The notes under the pieces: model-generated
Database searches by the model: none
What the model was told of the DNA's origin: nothing
Seen by the model: the letters and a program-made list of their open reading frames with translations, nothing else
Made by a program: the position numbers and the translations under genes
In this document: in pieces, positions 1 to 8,413 of the stretch
Position numbering within the stretch: position 1 is the stretch's first letter
Layout of the letters: each line of letters opens with the position of its first letter
Assembly: GCA_964015035.1 (NCBI GenBank)
Contig: CAXHCA010000014.1
Location: forward strand, 9,427-73,426
From: BQJU01 sp964015035
GTDB taxonomy: Bacteria > Bacteroidota > Bacteroidia > Chitinophagales > Saprospiraceae
Length of the DNA stretch: 64,000 bases
Direction: 5' to 3'

Positions 1-351
1 AATGACCACCATATCGGCGAGAGTGACCCCAATATTGGTAGGGTCATCTGCACACTCATCCACGACGCCCCAATCTACCTGCAAGATACCCGGCGTGACC
101 ACAGAGATGTTGCCAGGGGCAAAAGAAGGTAAGTTACCAACGTCCACCGCATTTTGGAATTCCAAAACAGTTGGATCGTAGGAAATCTGAAAATCAGTAG
201 TAATAATATTGGTAAAGTCAAGAACCGACACGTCAATACAGACGGTTTCGTCAGTACAGGCAGTACCATTGGAAAAAAGGATGGAGGGTTGCGCCCAAGC
301 CGAAAGGTGGAATACCAGCCCTAAGGCCACGGACAATAAAATTTTTCTCAT
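1..351 (-). CDS. Secreted cohesin-like domain protein, 5' part only (runs off the window)
   Basis: This open frame has no stop before base 1, so only the first 117 codons are visible. The start at 351 gives a signal peptide (MRKILLSVALGLVFHLSAWA) followed by QPSILFSNG; in-frame ATGs at 378 and 390 only lengthen the N-terminus. After the signal comes a beta-rich stretch with the pattern VCIDVSVLDFTNI, FQISYDPTVLEFQNA and ILQVDWG, which resembles cohesin/anchoring domains that bracket an 'ISYDPxVLEF' strand. It lies 134 bp downstream of a PorP/SprF gene on the same strand. In Bacteroidota such partners often flank large T9SS type B cargo, so this is probably the N-terminus of a big surface protein. 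The domain call is from pattern only. Confidence 0.7.
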   Translation of the reverse strand, partial: MRKILLSVALGLVFHLSAWAQPSILFSNGTACTDETVCIDVSVLDFTNIITTDFQISYDPTVLEFQNAVDVGNLPSFAPGNISVVTPGILQVDWGVVDECADDPTNIGVTLADMVVI

Positions 352-485
352 GAAGCCCTCGAATTTGGGATTAGCCATTTTATTTTTCATGGGACAGGAT
401 AGTTATCAAAGTTGAAAACGGAAATGAGGGGCTACCTGCCAATAAGGGGGGTACACTCATTTTCCAGTTACATATATTGGAAAAA

Positions 486-1439
486 TTATCTTTCAAACGA
501 GAATGTTACATTGAGTTCGTGGGTACTGCCGGCAAATGGGCCGAAAGCACTAAAAGAGTAGTCGAAGCCATACCCCACACGAATGAGGTTATCAAAACCT
601 ACATTATCACCCAGTACAAAACCGGCATCAATGTGGAAATTCTTTGCTGTTGAGACCCCTGTACCTATCCAAAGGCTGCTTGGCAACTGATATCTCAGGT
701 TGAGGTCTACGTTAACCGGTGCATTGGCCACATATTTTATCCAAAGAGAAGGTTCGATGAAGCTATCGTCCCGAAAGAATTTGTACAATCCGAATTGCCC
801 ATAAAAGTGACGTAGCCGCTGTACGACAAAATCGCCATTTTCATCCTGAAAAGACAAGTCCAGCCCTAATATCTGTGGTACCGAGATACCGCCATAGATA
901 TAGTCGCCATCCATTGCCCCACCCAGCATTTGGTAATAATAAACGCCAAAACCAAGGTCAGGGAAAATTTGTGATTCATCTTGCACACCAATCACATCGC
1001 CATCTTCGCGGAGCTTCACCTTGTCAGCATCTACCCGATACTGAACAACGCCTCCGCTCAGGGCGATAGACAAGCCACCGTATTCGGCATCGCCGGTCAC
1101 TACCCCACCGATGCGTCCGTATAACCCCGTAAAACCAGTTGGCCCGGTAACATCATTAATGATATGCCCTCCTCCTTGGAGGGTCACCCCCGTCCATTGG
1201 GTACTAATAAAAGAACCACGAAGCGTTTGGGTCTTTGGACCTCCCGTTACCCCTACCCATTGGTTGCGGATAGACGCTCCAAACGTTAGATTTTGGCCAT
1301 AAGCCAAAAAGTCGCTTTCGACGGCAGCAGGATTAATCAAAGTGGCATTTTCGCGATATTGCGTAAAGAGGGAAAGTTGTTGGGCCTGTAGATATGCAGA
1401 CGCCAATAGCAGACATAGGAGCAAAGGTAATCGTGTCAT
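486..1439 (-). CDS. PorP/SprF family type IX secretion membrane protein
   Basis: The 317-aa product starts with a signal peptide (MTRLPLLLCLLLASAYLQAQ) and then the family hallmark QLSLFTQYRENATLINPAA. The rest is alternating beta strands with G[VL]Y.Y motifs and an aromatic-terminated last strand (LNVTFSFER), as in outer-membrane barrels. PorP/SprF proteins are outer-membrane components or cargo-specific partners of the T9SS, and proteins with type B C-terminal domains usually depend on one. The length matches the family (about 300-340 aa). A secreted cohesin-like gene follows on the same strand, so the two may form a secretion pair. It is the only PorP/SprF gene in the window although four type B adhesins lie at 20-43 kb. 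Confidence 0.9.
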   Translation of the reverse strand: MTRLPLLLCLLLASAYLQAQQLSLFTQYRENATLINPAAVESDFLAYGQNLTFGASIRNQWVGVTGGPKTQTLRGSFISTQWTGVTLQGGGHIINDVTGPTGFTGLYGRIGGVVTGDAEYGGLSIALSGGVVQYRVDADKVKLREDGDVIGVQDESQIFPDLGFGVYYYQMLGGAMDGDYIYGGISVPQILGLDLSFQDENGDFVVQRLRHFYGQFGLYKFFRDDSFIEPSLWIKYVANAPVNVDLNLRYQLPSSLWIGTGVSTAKNFHIDAGFVLGDNVGFDNLIRVGYGFDYSFSAFGPFAGSTHELNVTFSFER

Positions 1440-1465
1440 GGGATTTGATATGTTTTTGAGATGCG

Positions 1466-1473
1466 CAAAATTA
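1466..1473 (-). promoter_or_regulatory. Candidate -7 element (TAATTTTG) for the PorP/SprF gene
   Basis: On the minus strand this reads TAATTTTG, a perfect match to the Bacteroidota TAnnTTTG element, 27 bp upstream of the ATG at 1439. No clear TTTG -33 box lies about 20 bp further upstream, so the call rests on the -7 match and its position. Confidence 0.4.
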
Positions 1474-1971
1474 AGAAAAAAAGCCCGTTAAGCTCTTGTA
1501 CTCTACACATCTTAAAATGTTAAACTTCAAATTGCGGATCGCTGTATCCATAAATATTGATTACCAGAAGAGCGATCCTGGATATATTCAATACTCGCCT
1601 TTCCAAAAGCTGCGGTTCCCCCCTCAATGCCACCCAATTATGATATGTTCAGGTGTTTAGGTTTTCCCTTGAGGTATTCTGCCACAGAATTTAGCAAAAC
1701 AAAAAAATATGTCAAGTTTTGGTATAGTAGTTGAACGATTGCTGTTTTCATAGGAATGGGGAAAGCGGGACCAAAGTTAGGGCTTTGATTTGTAATGTCC
1801 GTCAAACAGGCAGAACTAATTTGTCTGCAATTACCAATCATTTAGTAAATGGTCGGTCACTGAGGGTATGAGGGGTGATTTTGGACGGAATTGGCAAAAG
1901 TAGGTGATGAAATGCTTTTGATCGAGGATAAATATTTTGTAAACCCAATGTACCCGCGCCCATTTGGTTTG

Positions 1972-2005
1972 GTTCTTAGACAAATCATGGGATTTGTCTA
2001 AGAAC
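1972..2005 (-). terminator. Perfect 15-bp hairpin after the ABC permease gene
   Basis: GTTCTTAGACAAATC (1972-1986) is the exact reverse complement of GATTTGTCTAAGAAC (1991-2005), with a 4-base loop. It starts 20 bp past the stop of the permease gene. No U-tract follows on the minus strand, so it may be a transcript-end stabiliser rather than a classical intrinsic terminator. Confidence 0.55.
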
Positions 2006-2025
2006 GCTAAGTTTTTGTGCAGCGT

Positions 2026-3276
2026 TTATTGACGCATTGCATCTACTGGATCCATTCTTGCGGCACGTAGCGCAGGAATAAATCCCGCGACCACCCCAAT
2101 CATCACAGAGACAATGACTCCGATTAGGATATTGCCAAAATCCAAATAAAAATTGAATCCCAATGCCTGGGTCAGGCCCACGGTAGCCAAATACACAAGC
2201 AATAAACCGATTGCTCCTCCCAGGAGACAAAGAATAATCGATTCAATCAGGAATTCGAGGAGAATCACGAAGCGTTTGGCACCCAGCGCTTTTTTGATGC
2301 CAATAATATTGGTGCGCTCCTTGACGGAGACAAACATGATATTGGCCACACTTACACCACCAACCAGCATCGCAAACAAACCAATGACAATACCCAGCAA
2401 ATTGAGCACATTAAAAAAGCTATCAAAAAAACTGGAGATCATCGACAGTTCGTTCAATGCAAAATTATCGTCTTCTTTGGGCTTTAGTCGGCGGTGGGAT
2501 CGCAATATTCCCTTTACTTCATCTTTTAGGTCAGTGAGCGATACCCCTTCAGCTGCTTTGACCGTCACAGAGGTATTAAAGATGTACCGGGCTTTGAGAT
2601 TGACCAGATTACGGGCATTGGTATAAGCCACTACAATACAGTCATCGAAATCAAGGGGATCAAGCAAATTATTCCCCGATTTTTCAATCACCCCGATCAC
2701 TTCATAGTTGCGGCCCTGAAGCTTGATTATTTTCCCAATGGGTTCCTTTCCGTCAAACAGTTGCTCGGCCACTTCATAGCCAAGGATAATCTTATTACTA
2801 CCATAATGATATTCTGCCGAGGAAAAATAGCGTCCCTTGTCAAAATTAATTTTAAACATTTCCGCAAACTCCAAAGAGGAGCCAATCAACATGGTATTGT
2901 TCACATTGCTAGACTTGTATTTCACCGTTTTGAGCCCAATTATAACGTGGTAGGCAGTCAGCGCCGCGGTATGGGTACGTTCTGAAAGCACCTCATAATC
3001 CTCATGGTCAGGATTTGGACGTTTGACATACTTCCACCATTCTCCCCCAATATCCTCCCACGGCCATTTTTTGACATACAACACATCATTGCCCAGTTTT
3101 TCCAGGCTCCCGCGTACATTATCCTCCAGGGAATCTACTGCTGATAATACGCCAATGATGCAAAAAATACCAATGGAAATGCCAAGCAGTGACAAGAAGC
3201 TTCTCAGCTTGTTGGACTGCAACTGTTGCAGTGCCTGACGAATGCTTTCCAGCGTGATTTTGAAAATGGTGACCAT
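2026..3276 (-). CDS. MacB/FtsX-type ABC transporter permease
   Basis: The 416-aa protein has the MacB permease layout: an N-terminal transmembrane helix after NKLRSFLSLLGISIGIF (about residues 22-45), a large periplasmic MacB_PCD domain (about 50-275), then three C-terminal helices of the FtsX domain with VSVKERTNIIGIKKALGAKR between them and a final RAARMDPVDAMRQ. Such permeases pair with a separate ATPase to drive mechanotransmission across the envelope (lipoprotein or drug/peptide export). The ATPase is not adjacent, so the partner must be encoded elsewhere. A strong hairpin follows the stop. The substrate cannot be inferred. Confidence 0.88.
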   Translation of the reverse strand: MVTIFKITLESIRQALQQLQSNKLRSFLSLLGISIGIFCIIGVLSAVDSLEDNVRGSLEKLGNDVLYVKKWPWEDIGGEWWKYVKRPNPDHEDYEVLSERTHTAALTAYHVIIGLKTVKYKSSNVNNTMLIGSSLEFAEMFKINFDKGRYFSSAEYHYGSNKIILGYEVAEQLFDGKEPIGKIIKLQGRNYEVIGVIEKSGNNLLDPLDFDDCIVVAYTNARNLVNLKARYIFNTSVTVKAAEGVSLTDLKDEVKGILRSHRRLKPKEDDNFALNELSMISSFFDSFFNVLNLLGIVIGLFAMLVGGVSVANIMFVSVKERTNIIGIKKALGAKRFVILLEFLIESIILCLLGGAIGLLLVYLATVGLTQALGFNFYLDFGNILIGVIVSVMIGVVAGFIPALRAARMDPVDAMRQ

Positions 3277-3612
3277 GTAAATAAGTACTTTTTAAGCTTA
3301 TTCTCGAACCTATTTTGAAATGCCTGTGTTAATTAAGATTGTGTGTTTGAGAAAACACAATTTTAGCAAAAGGAAGAATCAAATATGAAGCTACTGCTTC
3401 CCGGCAAATCCACCTAATCGATTCGATGAATGGCCTGTTTTTTTCTGCCAAAAGAACAAAGGGAATTATTTTACCGTAAAGGTTGGGCGTTGTCGAAGGT
3501 TATTAGCGCAATATTACTATATTTGCCCTTCATTTTTGAAAAGACCTTCTTTTGCAATTATCGTGATTAAAATAATCACCAAATTTTGTCAAAGAATAGA
3601 AAAAGCTAAGCA
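3277..3612. other. Divergent intergenic region between the permease gene and queA
   Basis: It is AT-rich and carries promoters for divergent genes. The only recognisable element is the TATATTTG box at 3518-3525 facing queA. No TAnnTTTG box facing the permease gene was found, and no open frame of note. Confidence 0.5.
3518..3525 (+). promoter_or_regulatory. Candidate -7 element (TATATTTG) for queA
   Basis: TATATTTG matches the Bacteroidota TAnnTTTG consensus exactly and is 87 bp upstream of the queA ATG. A TTG at 3490-3492 could serve as the -33 box, but the 25-base gap is longer than usual. Confidence 0.4.
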
Positions 3613-4677
3613 ATGAGGACAAAGCTGTCACACTTTGCATTTGATTTACCCCAAGGCTTGATTGCACAGTACCCGACAAAAAACCGGGATGGATCACGGC
3701 TGATGGTTGTACATCGGGATACTGGTAAATTTGAGCATAAAGAGTTTAAAGACGTTCTGAGTTATTTTGATGAAGGAGACGCCTTAATTTTTAATAACAC
3801 TAAAGTATTTCCTGCTCGCCTGTATGGTAAAAAGGAAAAAACAGGAGCCAAGATTGAAGTATTTTTGTTGAGAGAGCTCAACAATGAAGCCCGCCTTTGG
3901 GATGTGTTGGTAGATCCTGCCAGAAAAATCAGAGTGGGGAATAAATTATACTTTAGTGACCAACACGATAATGAAGTCCTGGTTGCAGAAGTTGTTGACA
4001 ATACCACTTCCAGAGGAAGAACCATCCGTTTCCTCTATGATGGTACCGATGAAGAATTTCGTAAAGAACTCAATTTTTTAGGAACAACTCCTCTTCCCAA
4101 GCACATCGCTCGACCAGCTGAGGATTTGGACAAAGAACGCTACCAAACAGTTTTTGCAAAAAACGTTGGCGCAGTAGCCGCACCAACAGCTGGTTTGCAC
4201 TTTAGCCGGGAATTGCTCAAACGACTGGAGATTAAAGGTATCGACTTTGCAGAACTTACGCTACACATCGGCTTGGGTACCTTCCGCAGCATCGATGTAG
4301 AAGATCTATCGAAACATAAGATGGATGCGGAGTACTTCCAGATTCTTAATGAGGCCGTCGAAACGGTGAATCGGGCAAAGATCAACCGCCACCGCGTCTG
4401 TGCAGTGGGTACAACATCCATGAGAGCGATTGAAACGGCCGTATCGGCGGAGTCCTTGCTGAAACCTGCGGAAGGATGGACCAATAAATTTATCTACCCT
4501 CCCTATGAATTCAGCATTGCCGATGCCATGATCAGCAACCTCCATTTGCCCAAATCAAGCCTCTTGATCATGATTTGCGCCTTTGGTGGGTATGAGTTGA
4601 TTATGGAAGCTTATCACGAGGCCATTAAGGAAAAGTACCGATTCTTTAGCTATGGTGATGCCATGCTCATCATTTAA
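3613..4677 (+). CDS. queA: S-adenosylmethionine:tRNA ribosyltransferase-isomerase QueA
   Basis: The enzyme transfers and isomerises the ribose of S-adenosylmethionine onto 7-aminomethyl-7-deazaguanine in tRNA, giving epoxyqueuosine. The 354-aa product has the family signatures throughout: LPQGLIAQYP near the start, GDALIFNNTKVFPARL, a central TTPLPKHIARP and AAPTAGLHFS, then GLGTFRSI, VGTTSMRAIE and a C-terminal NLHLPKSSLLIMICAFGG. The length is normal for QueA. The gene is monocistronic, with a -7 box upstream and an intrinsic terminator downstream. queE, an early gene of the same pathway, is 52 kb away in this window. Confidence 0.97.
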   Translation: MRTKLSHFAFDLPQGLIAQYPTKNRDGSRLMVVHRDTGKFEHKEFKDVLSYFDEGDALIFNNTKVFPARLYGKKEKTGAKIEVFLLRELNNEARLWDVLVDPARKIRVGNKLYFSDQHDNEVLVAEVVDNTTSRGRTIRFLYDGTDEEFRKELNFLGTTPLPKHIARPAEDLDKERYQTVFAKNVGAVAAPTAGLHFSRELLKRLEIKGIDFAELTLHIGLGTFRSIDVEDLSKHKMDAEYFQILNEAVETVNRAKINRHRVCAVGTTSMRAIETAVSAESLLKPAEGWTNKFIYPPYEFSIADAMISNLHLPKSSLLIMICAFGGYELIMEAYHEAIKEKYRFFSYGDAMLII

Positions 4678-4718
4678 CAGGCAAAAATATTCCGCAAGGA
4701 TAAAATAAACGAAGGCCT

Positions 4719-4756
4719 AAAGCGTATCTTTAATATTAAAGGTACGCTTTTGCTTT
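4719..4756 (+). terminator. Intrinsic terminator of queA
   Basis: An AAAGCGTA... stem (4719-4733) pairs with ...TACGCTTT (4736-4750), interrupted only by one G-U pair, and runs into TTTGCTTTT. It begins 42 bp after the queA stop. Confidence 0.8.
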
Positions 4757-4840
4757 TCTAGTTCATCTTCGACCAGCTTCGGAATTGATCAAAGTAGTAG
4801 ATTTAAGGATATCAAAAGCGGCATAAAGCCAATAAAAAGA

Positions 4841-6013
4841 ATGCTTCGTCTAATTCTCTTTATTTTCCTATTAGTACCGGTGGCCCTACCACTGACGGCC
4901 AGTAGTATTCAAACGATCCATGTACGGTTTTATTCCGAGAAAATCACCCTGAAATACGCTACAGACCTGGTCGCTCAGCGGTCGGTTAGTGTCAAAGAGG
5001 AGGACCTGCTCAATTACTACCGAATGCTAGAGGGCACCAACTACCAGGTGTTGCTCAATGGCCTCAATGAAAATAAGCAACTGTATCAGCTAAACGACTG
5101 GCTTTATTATGAATTGATGCAGGAAACACTTGATCAAATACTGATCAACCAATCGCCGGTCATTAAAGAACTGACGGCTTGGTTTTTGTTGTCAAAGGCA
5201 GGATTTGATTCCCGGCTGACTTATTTTAAGAATCAGGTATTTGTCTACGCTTATACCAAAGATTCCATCTTTGAGGTGCCCATGATTGAGGATAACAATC
5301 GGCACTTCGTAAATTTGAGCAGTATCCGCTTGAAGAACAAGTCTAGACAAGCTTTGTATATGCTCAATTTTGTCCCCAACCCGAAGGGGCGGTCATTTTC
5401 TTTTTATTTGCGCCAGCTACCGGTGCTTCGCATTCAGCCAGACCTACAGCATTACGCGTTTCACTACCACAACCAAAAGTATGAACTGACCGTCAATACC
5501 GACCGGACGATTAAGGATATTATGCAGGCTTATCCCATTATTTCAGAAACGGAATATATGGAGGTTCCCATGTCTTCTACCCTTAGCAATTCACTGCTTC
5601 CCCAACTGGAAATTTTTCTGCAGGGGAAAACCGAAAAAGAAGCGCTTGAACTTTTAGTGGCCTTTACTCGTTCCTCCTTTAAGTATAAGGAAGATAAAGA
5701 ATACTTTGGCTATAGCAAGCCGATGATTGCCGACGAAGTCTTTCACTATCCCTATTCCGATTGTGAAGATCGTTCGGCTTTATTTTTTCGACTGGTGAAA
5801 CGCTTACTTGATCTACCGATGATCGTCATTGCCTATCCCGATCATTTGACCATTGGCGTAGCGATGAAACAACCTTCTGGAACTGCGGTACGCTATAAAA
5901 ATAAACTCTATTTCATCTGTGATCCGACCGGACCTGTCAATTCGGCAGAGATTGGAGAAATTCCTCACGGATATGAAAACGAGTCCTTTGAAATCATAGG
6001 TAGCTATAAATAA
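4841..6013 (+). CDS. Secreted protein with transglutaminase/cysteine-protease-like domain
   Basis: The 390-aa protein has a signal peptide (MLRLILFIFLLVPVALPLTA) and an N-terminal half of mixed helices and strands that I do not recognise. The C-terminal 110 residues fit the transglutaminase-like fold: YSDCEDRSALF provides Cys308, YPDHLTIGVAM provides His335 and CDPTGP provides Asp361, in the Cys-His-Asp order and spacing of that superfamily. A complete triad suggests an active periplasmic or outer-membrane peptidase, amidase or cross-linking enzyme. The substrate is unknown. It sits alone between the queA terminator and a DUF2795 gene. Confidence 0.75.
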   Translation: MLRLILFIFLLVPVALPLTASSIQTIHVRFYSEKITLKYATDLVAQRSVSVKEEDLLNYYRMLEGTNYQVLLNGLNENKQLYQLNDWLYYELMQETLDQILINQSPVIKELTAWFLLSKAGFDSRLTYFKNQVFVYAYTKDSIFEVPMIEDNNRHFVNLSSIRLKNKSRQALYMLNFVPNPKGRSFSFYLRQLPVLRIQPDLQHYAFHYHNQKYELTVNTDRTIKDIMQAYPIISETEYMEVPMSSTLSNSLLPQLEIFLQGKTEKEALELLVAFTRSSFKYKEDKEYFGYSKPMIADEVFHYPYSDCEDRSALFFRLVKRLLDLPMIVIAYPDHLTIGVAMKQPSGTAVRYKNKLYFICDPTGPVNSAEIGEIPHGYENESFEIIGSYK

Positions 6014-6102
6014 CAGACAGTCAGTATTTAAAATATAGTATTATTAATAACACATAAATTTGGCCCAAATTTTGATTGGCATAAAAACTTGGAAAAAAGC
6101 TA

Positions 6103-6133
6103 TTGATTTAATAGCTCAAGTTTATTACTTTTG
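6103..6133 (+). promoter_or_regulatory. Promoter (TTG-N20-TACTTTTG) for the DUF2795 gene
   Basis: TTG at 6103-6105 and TACTTTTG at 6126-6133 are separated by 20 bases, matching the -33/-7 arrangement of Bacteroidota housekeeping promoters. It implies a leader of about 130 bases before the ATG at 6271. Confidence 0.6.
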
Positions 6134-6270
6134 CCGAAAATTGATTTGGACTTTTTAAAAAGTGATAAACAATTTTTTCATCAGTTAGCTGTTTTCAAAA
6201 ACTTTCATTATATAGAAGAATCAGTTAACGAATTTTTTGTTAATCAAGACTAACTTAATCAAAGCTTAGC

Positions 6271-6492
6271 ATGTATTGGACACTTGAACTTGCTTACCAC
6301 CTGGAAGAGGCTCCTTGGCCCGCCACTCGTGATGAATTGATCGACTACGCCATTCGATCCGGGGCACCGCTAGAGGTGATTGAAAACCTTCAGCAGATGG
6401 AAGATGAAGGGGAGGTGTATGAAGGTATCGAAGATATCTGGCCAGACTACCCACGGAAAGATGACTTTCTCTTTAATGAAGATGAATATTAG
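6271..6492 (+). CDS. DUF2795 domain-containing small protein
   Basis: The 73-aa acidic protein carries the DUF2795 pattern: MYWTLELAYHLEEAPWPATR, DELIDYAIRSGAPLEVIENL and a tail with EIWPDYP-like sequence ending FNEDEY. It is a cytosolic helical protein widespread in Bacteroidota, with no established function. It is bracketed by its own promoter (6103-6133) and a strong terminator (6516-6552), indicating an independent, probably well expressed transcript. Confidence 0.92.
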   Translation: MYWTLELAYHLEEAPWPATRDELIDYAIRSGAPLEVIENLQQMEDEGEVYEGIEDIWPDYPRKDDFLFNEDEY

Positions 6493-6515
6493 TCCGTATC
6501 CCGACCCCAACGGGC

Positions 6516-6552
6516 AAAAGGCTTTGTGGTTGTTGGCCACAAAGCCTTTTTT
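6516..6552 (+). terminator. Intrinsic terminator of the DUF2795 gene
   Basis: AAAGGCTTTGTGG (6517-6529) pairs perfectly with CCACAAAGCCTTT (6537-6549), with a 7-base loop and a T-run. It begins 24 bp after the stop codon. The flanking A-run would let it work on the other strand too. Confidence 0.9.
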
Positions 6553-6879
6553 AAGTTCACAAAATCATCAAAAAGTGTGATTTGTGACATATTAATTTGG
6601 AAAAAATAAAAAAAAACCTCATCTTCCCAATCTGTTTTGTTACCCCTCAGGTTTAAGAAATGGTGCCCGGCTTTGAGGTAGCTTAGGATAATCATTTCCT
6701 ATACTTTTATTGATCGGGCTAATCTGACTACAACAACATCCATTATTATTTAAGGCGGTCAGCACTTACACGCTTACTATTCCAGTGGGCTCACTCCCCC
6801 ATCCGTTTTAAAGGATTGGTTCAGCTTGATTGAGCAAAACCAACAACCCCCGTTTATCCATAAAAGATCCGAGCAGTTC
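6553..6879. other. Intergenic region upstream of the helical protein gene
   Basis: AT-rich spacer following the DUF2795 terminator. I see no clear TAnnTTTG box, RNA gene or open frame with coding character in it. It presumably carries the promoter of the downstream helical protein/cmk/ABC run. Confidence 0.4.
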
Positions 6880-8391
6880 ATGAAAAATCTAATTGAAATC
6901 TCGAAAATTGTAACAAAGAAAAAGGTCAAAAAGATCGAAATCTTTGATGATCACACCCTTCGTCATAAGAACAGTAAGTTCAATGACTTTTATAATGCCC
7001 TGACAAGTAATAAATTTAAAAACGATCGAGATGCCGCAGCTATGTTGTACGGCTGTAGCCCACAGGATGCCAAATACCGGCAACTAAAAAGCCGCTTCCG
7101 CAAGCGATTGCTCAATACTTTATTTTTTTTAGACATCAACAAGCCAGCCGCTTCCAATTACAATCGGGCCTATTATTCCTGTAATAAGGACTGGACACTG
7201 GTCAAAATTCTTTTGAGCAATCGGGCCCACCACTCCGCAGCAGCTATGGCTAAACAAATTTTGACCGTTGCCCTTAAATTCCATTTTTCAGACATCATCG
7301 TCAATTGTAGCCGTCTCTTACGCGAGTATTGCTCCAACAACAAAATGGAGAAGGACTACGAAGTGTACGATAGCTACATCAAAGAATTTTCAGAAATACT
7401 CAATGCCGAGATTCGTTCAGAGGAACTGTATCAGCGAGTCATTATGGACTACCACAAGTCTGCCTCCCAAGTAGAGGGATTGATGGAACGGATCAATACT
7501 TATTGTAACACGTTGGTAAGCATTTCTGAACAATTTGAATCTCCGATCATTCACTACAATATGTTTTTGGTGTGGTGCATGCGCTTCGAAATGGAGCAAC
7601 AATTTGATGCCATGTTGCAAGTTTGTAACCAAGCAGAACAGTACATCGAAGACAATCCTGTTTATTACCAAAAGGAAAAGCTAATTACCTTTTATGGCAA
7701 AAAAATGTCTGCTCACCTGCACATGAAGGATTATAAAATGGGTAAGGTCAACGCAGAAAAGTGCCTGACCCGTTTGCCAGAAGGGAGTGAATCGTGGTTT
7801 GTTTTCATGGAATATTATCTCTTATTGGCCATCCATACTGAAAATTACATTCAAGCCCTCGCCATTTTTAACCGCGCAGTTACCAGTTCAGAATTTAAAA
7901 AACAGGATAGTGCGCTAAAAGAAAAATGGAACATCTTTGAAGCTTATCTCAATTTTGTGATCGAACATCAAAGCTTTGATCCTACCATGCTGCAAAGAGC
8001 AAAGCGAAAGGTATTCCGTGCTTCTAAATTTATCAATACGCCTTTACAATATCCTAAAGAATATCGCAATTTCACCATCCTTTCCCTGATTTTGCAGACT
8101 TTATTTCTCTTGCAGCAAAAGAATTACACCGAAATGGAAGAGCGGATAGAACGACTCAAACAATATGCTGACCGCAAGTTGAAAAAAGAGGAATATTTTC
8201 GCCCCATTCAGTTTATTCGGTTGCTACAGATGGTTAGAAAAGCCAAATACCAGGTAGATGAATTGGGCAATACGCAGAAGTACTACAACCGCCTCCTGGA
8301 ACACCCCTTCTCTTATCGTGGCGCTGTAACGGAGTTGGAAATTATTCCTTATGAAAAATTGTGGGAGATCGTGCTGGAATCCATGAGGTAG
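6880..8391 (+). CDS. Helical (TPR-like) protein of unknown function
   Basis: I chose the ATG at 6880 (MKNLIEISKIVTKKKVKKIE); an in-frame TTG at 6826 would add 18 residues. The roughly 503-aa product is lysine- and tyrosine-rich and almost entirely alpha-helical. It has no signal peptide or membrane segment. Paired-helix periodicity of about 35-40 residues across the centre (for example HYNMFLVWCMRFEMEQQFDA and WFVFMEYYLLLAIHTENYI) suggests a TPR-like solenoid, hence a protein-interaction role in the cytoplasm. The family is not recognised. cmk follows after 22 bp, so the two are probably co-transcribed. Confidence 0.8.
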   Translation: MKNLIEISKIVTKKKVKKIEIFDDHTLRHKNSKFNDFYNALTSNKFKNDRDAAAMLYGCSPQDAKYRQLKSRFRKRLLNTLFFLDINKPAASNYNRAYYSCNKDWTLVKILLSNRAHHSAAAMAKQILTVALKFHFSDIIVNCSRLLREYCSNNKMEKDYEVYDSYIKEFSEILNAEIRSEELYQRVIMDYHKSASQVEGLMERINTYCNTLVSISEQFESPIIHYNMFLVWCMRFEMEQQFDAMLQVCNQAEQYIEDNPVYYQKEKLITFYGKKMSAHLHMKDYKMGKVNAEKCLTRLPEGSESWFVFMEYYLLLAIHTENYIQALAIFNRAVTSSEFKKQDSALKEKWNIFEAYLNFVIEHQSFDPTMLQRAKRKVFRASKFINTPLQYPKEYRNFTILSLILQTLFLLQQKNYTEMEERIERLKQYADRKLKKEEYFRPIQFIRLLQMVRKAKYQVDELGNTQKYYNRLLEHPFSYRGAVTELEIIPYEKLWEIVLESMR

Positions 8392-8413
8392 GGCTTATCT
8401 TTGGCTCCGAATC

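Larger units (their letters stand above)
1440..2025. other. Intergenic region without a convincing gene
   Basis: The stretch lies between the PorP/SprF start and the stop of the permease gene. It holds the candidate promoter at 1466-1473 and a perfect hairpin at 1972-2005. A 67-codon open frame at 1638-1841 (minus) has no recognisable domain, signal or promoter and is judged spurious. Nothing else is recognisable. Confidence 0.6.

Noticed and set aside
1638..1841. 67-codon open frame (minus) downstream of the permease gene
   Set aside because: No domain, signal, promoter or coding bias; lies in an AT-rich spacer.
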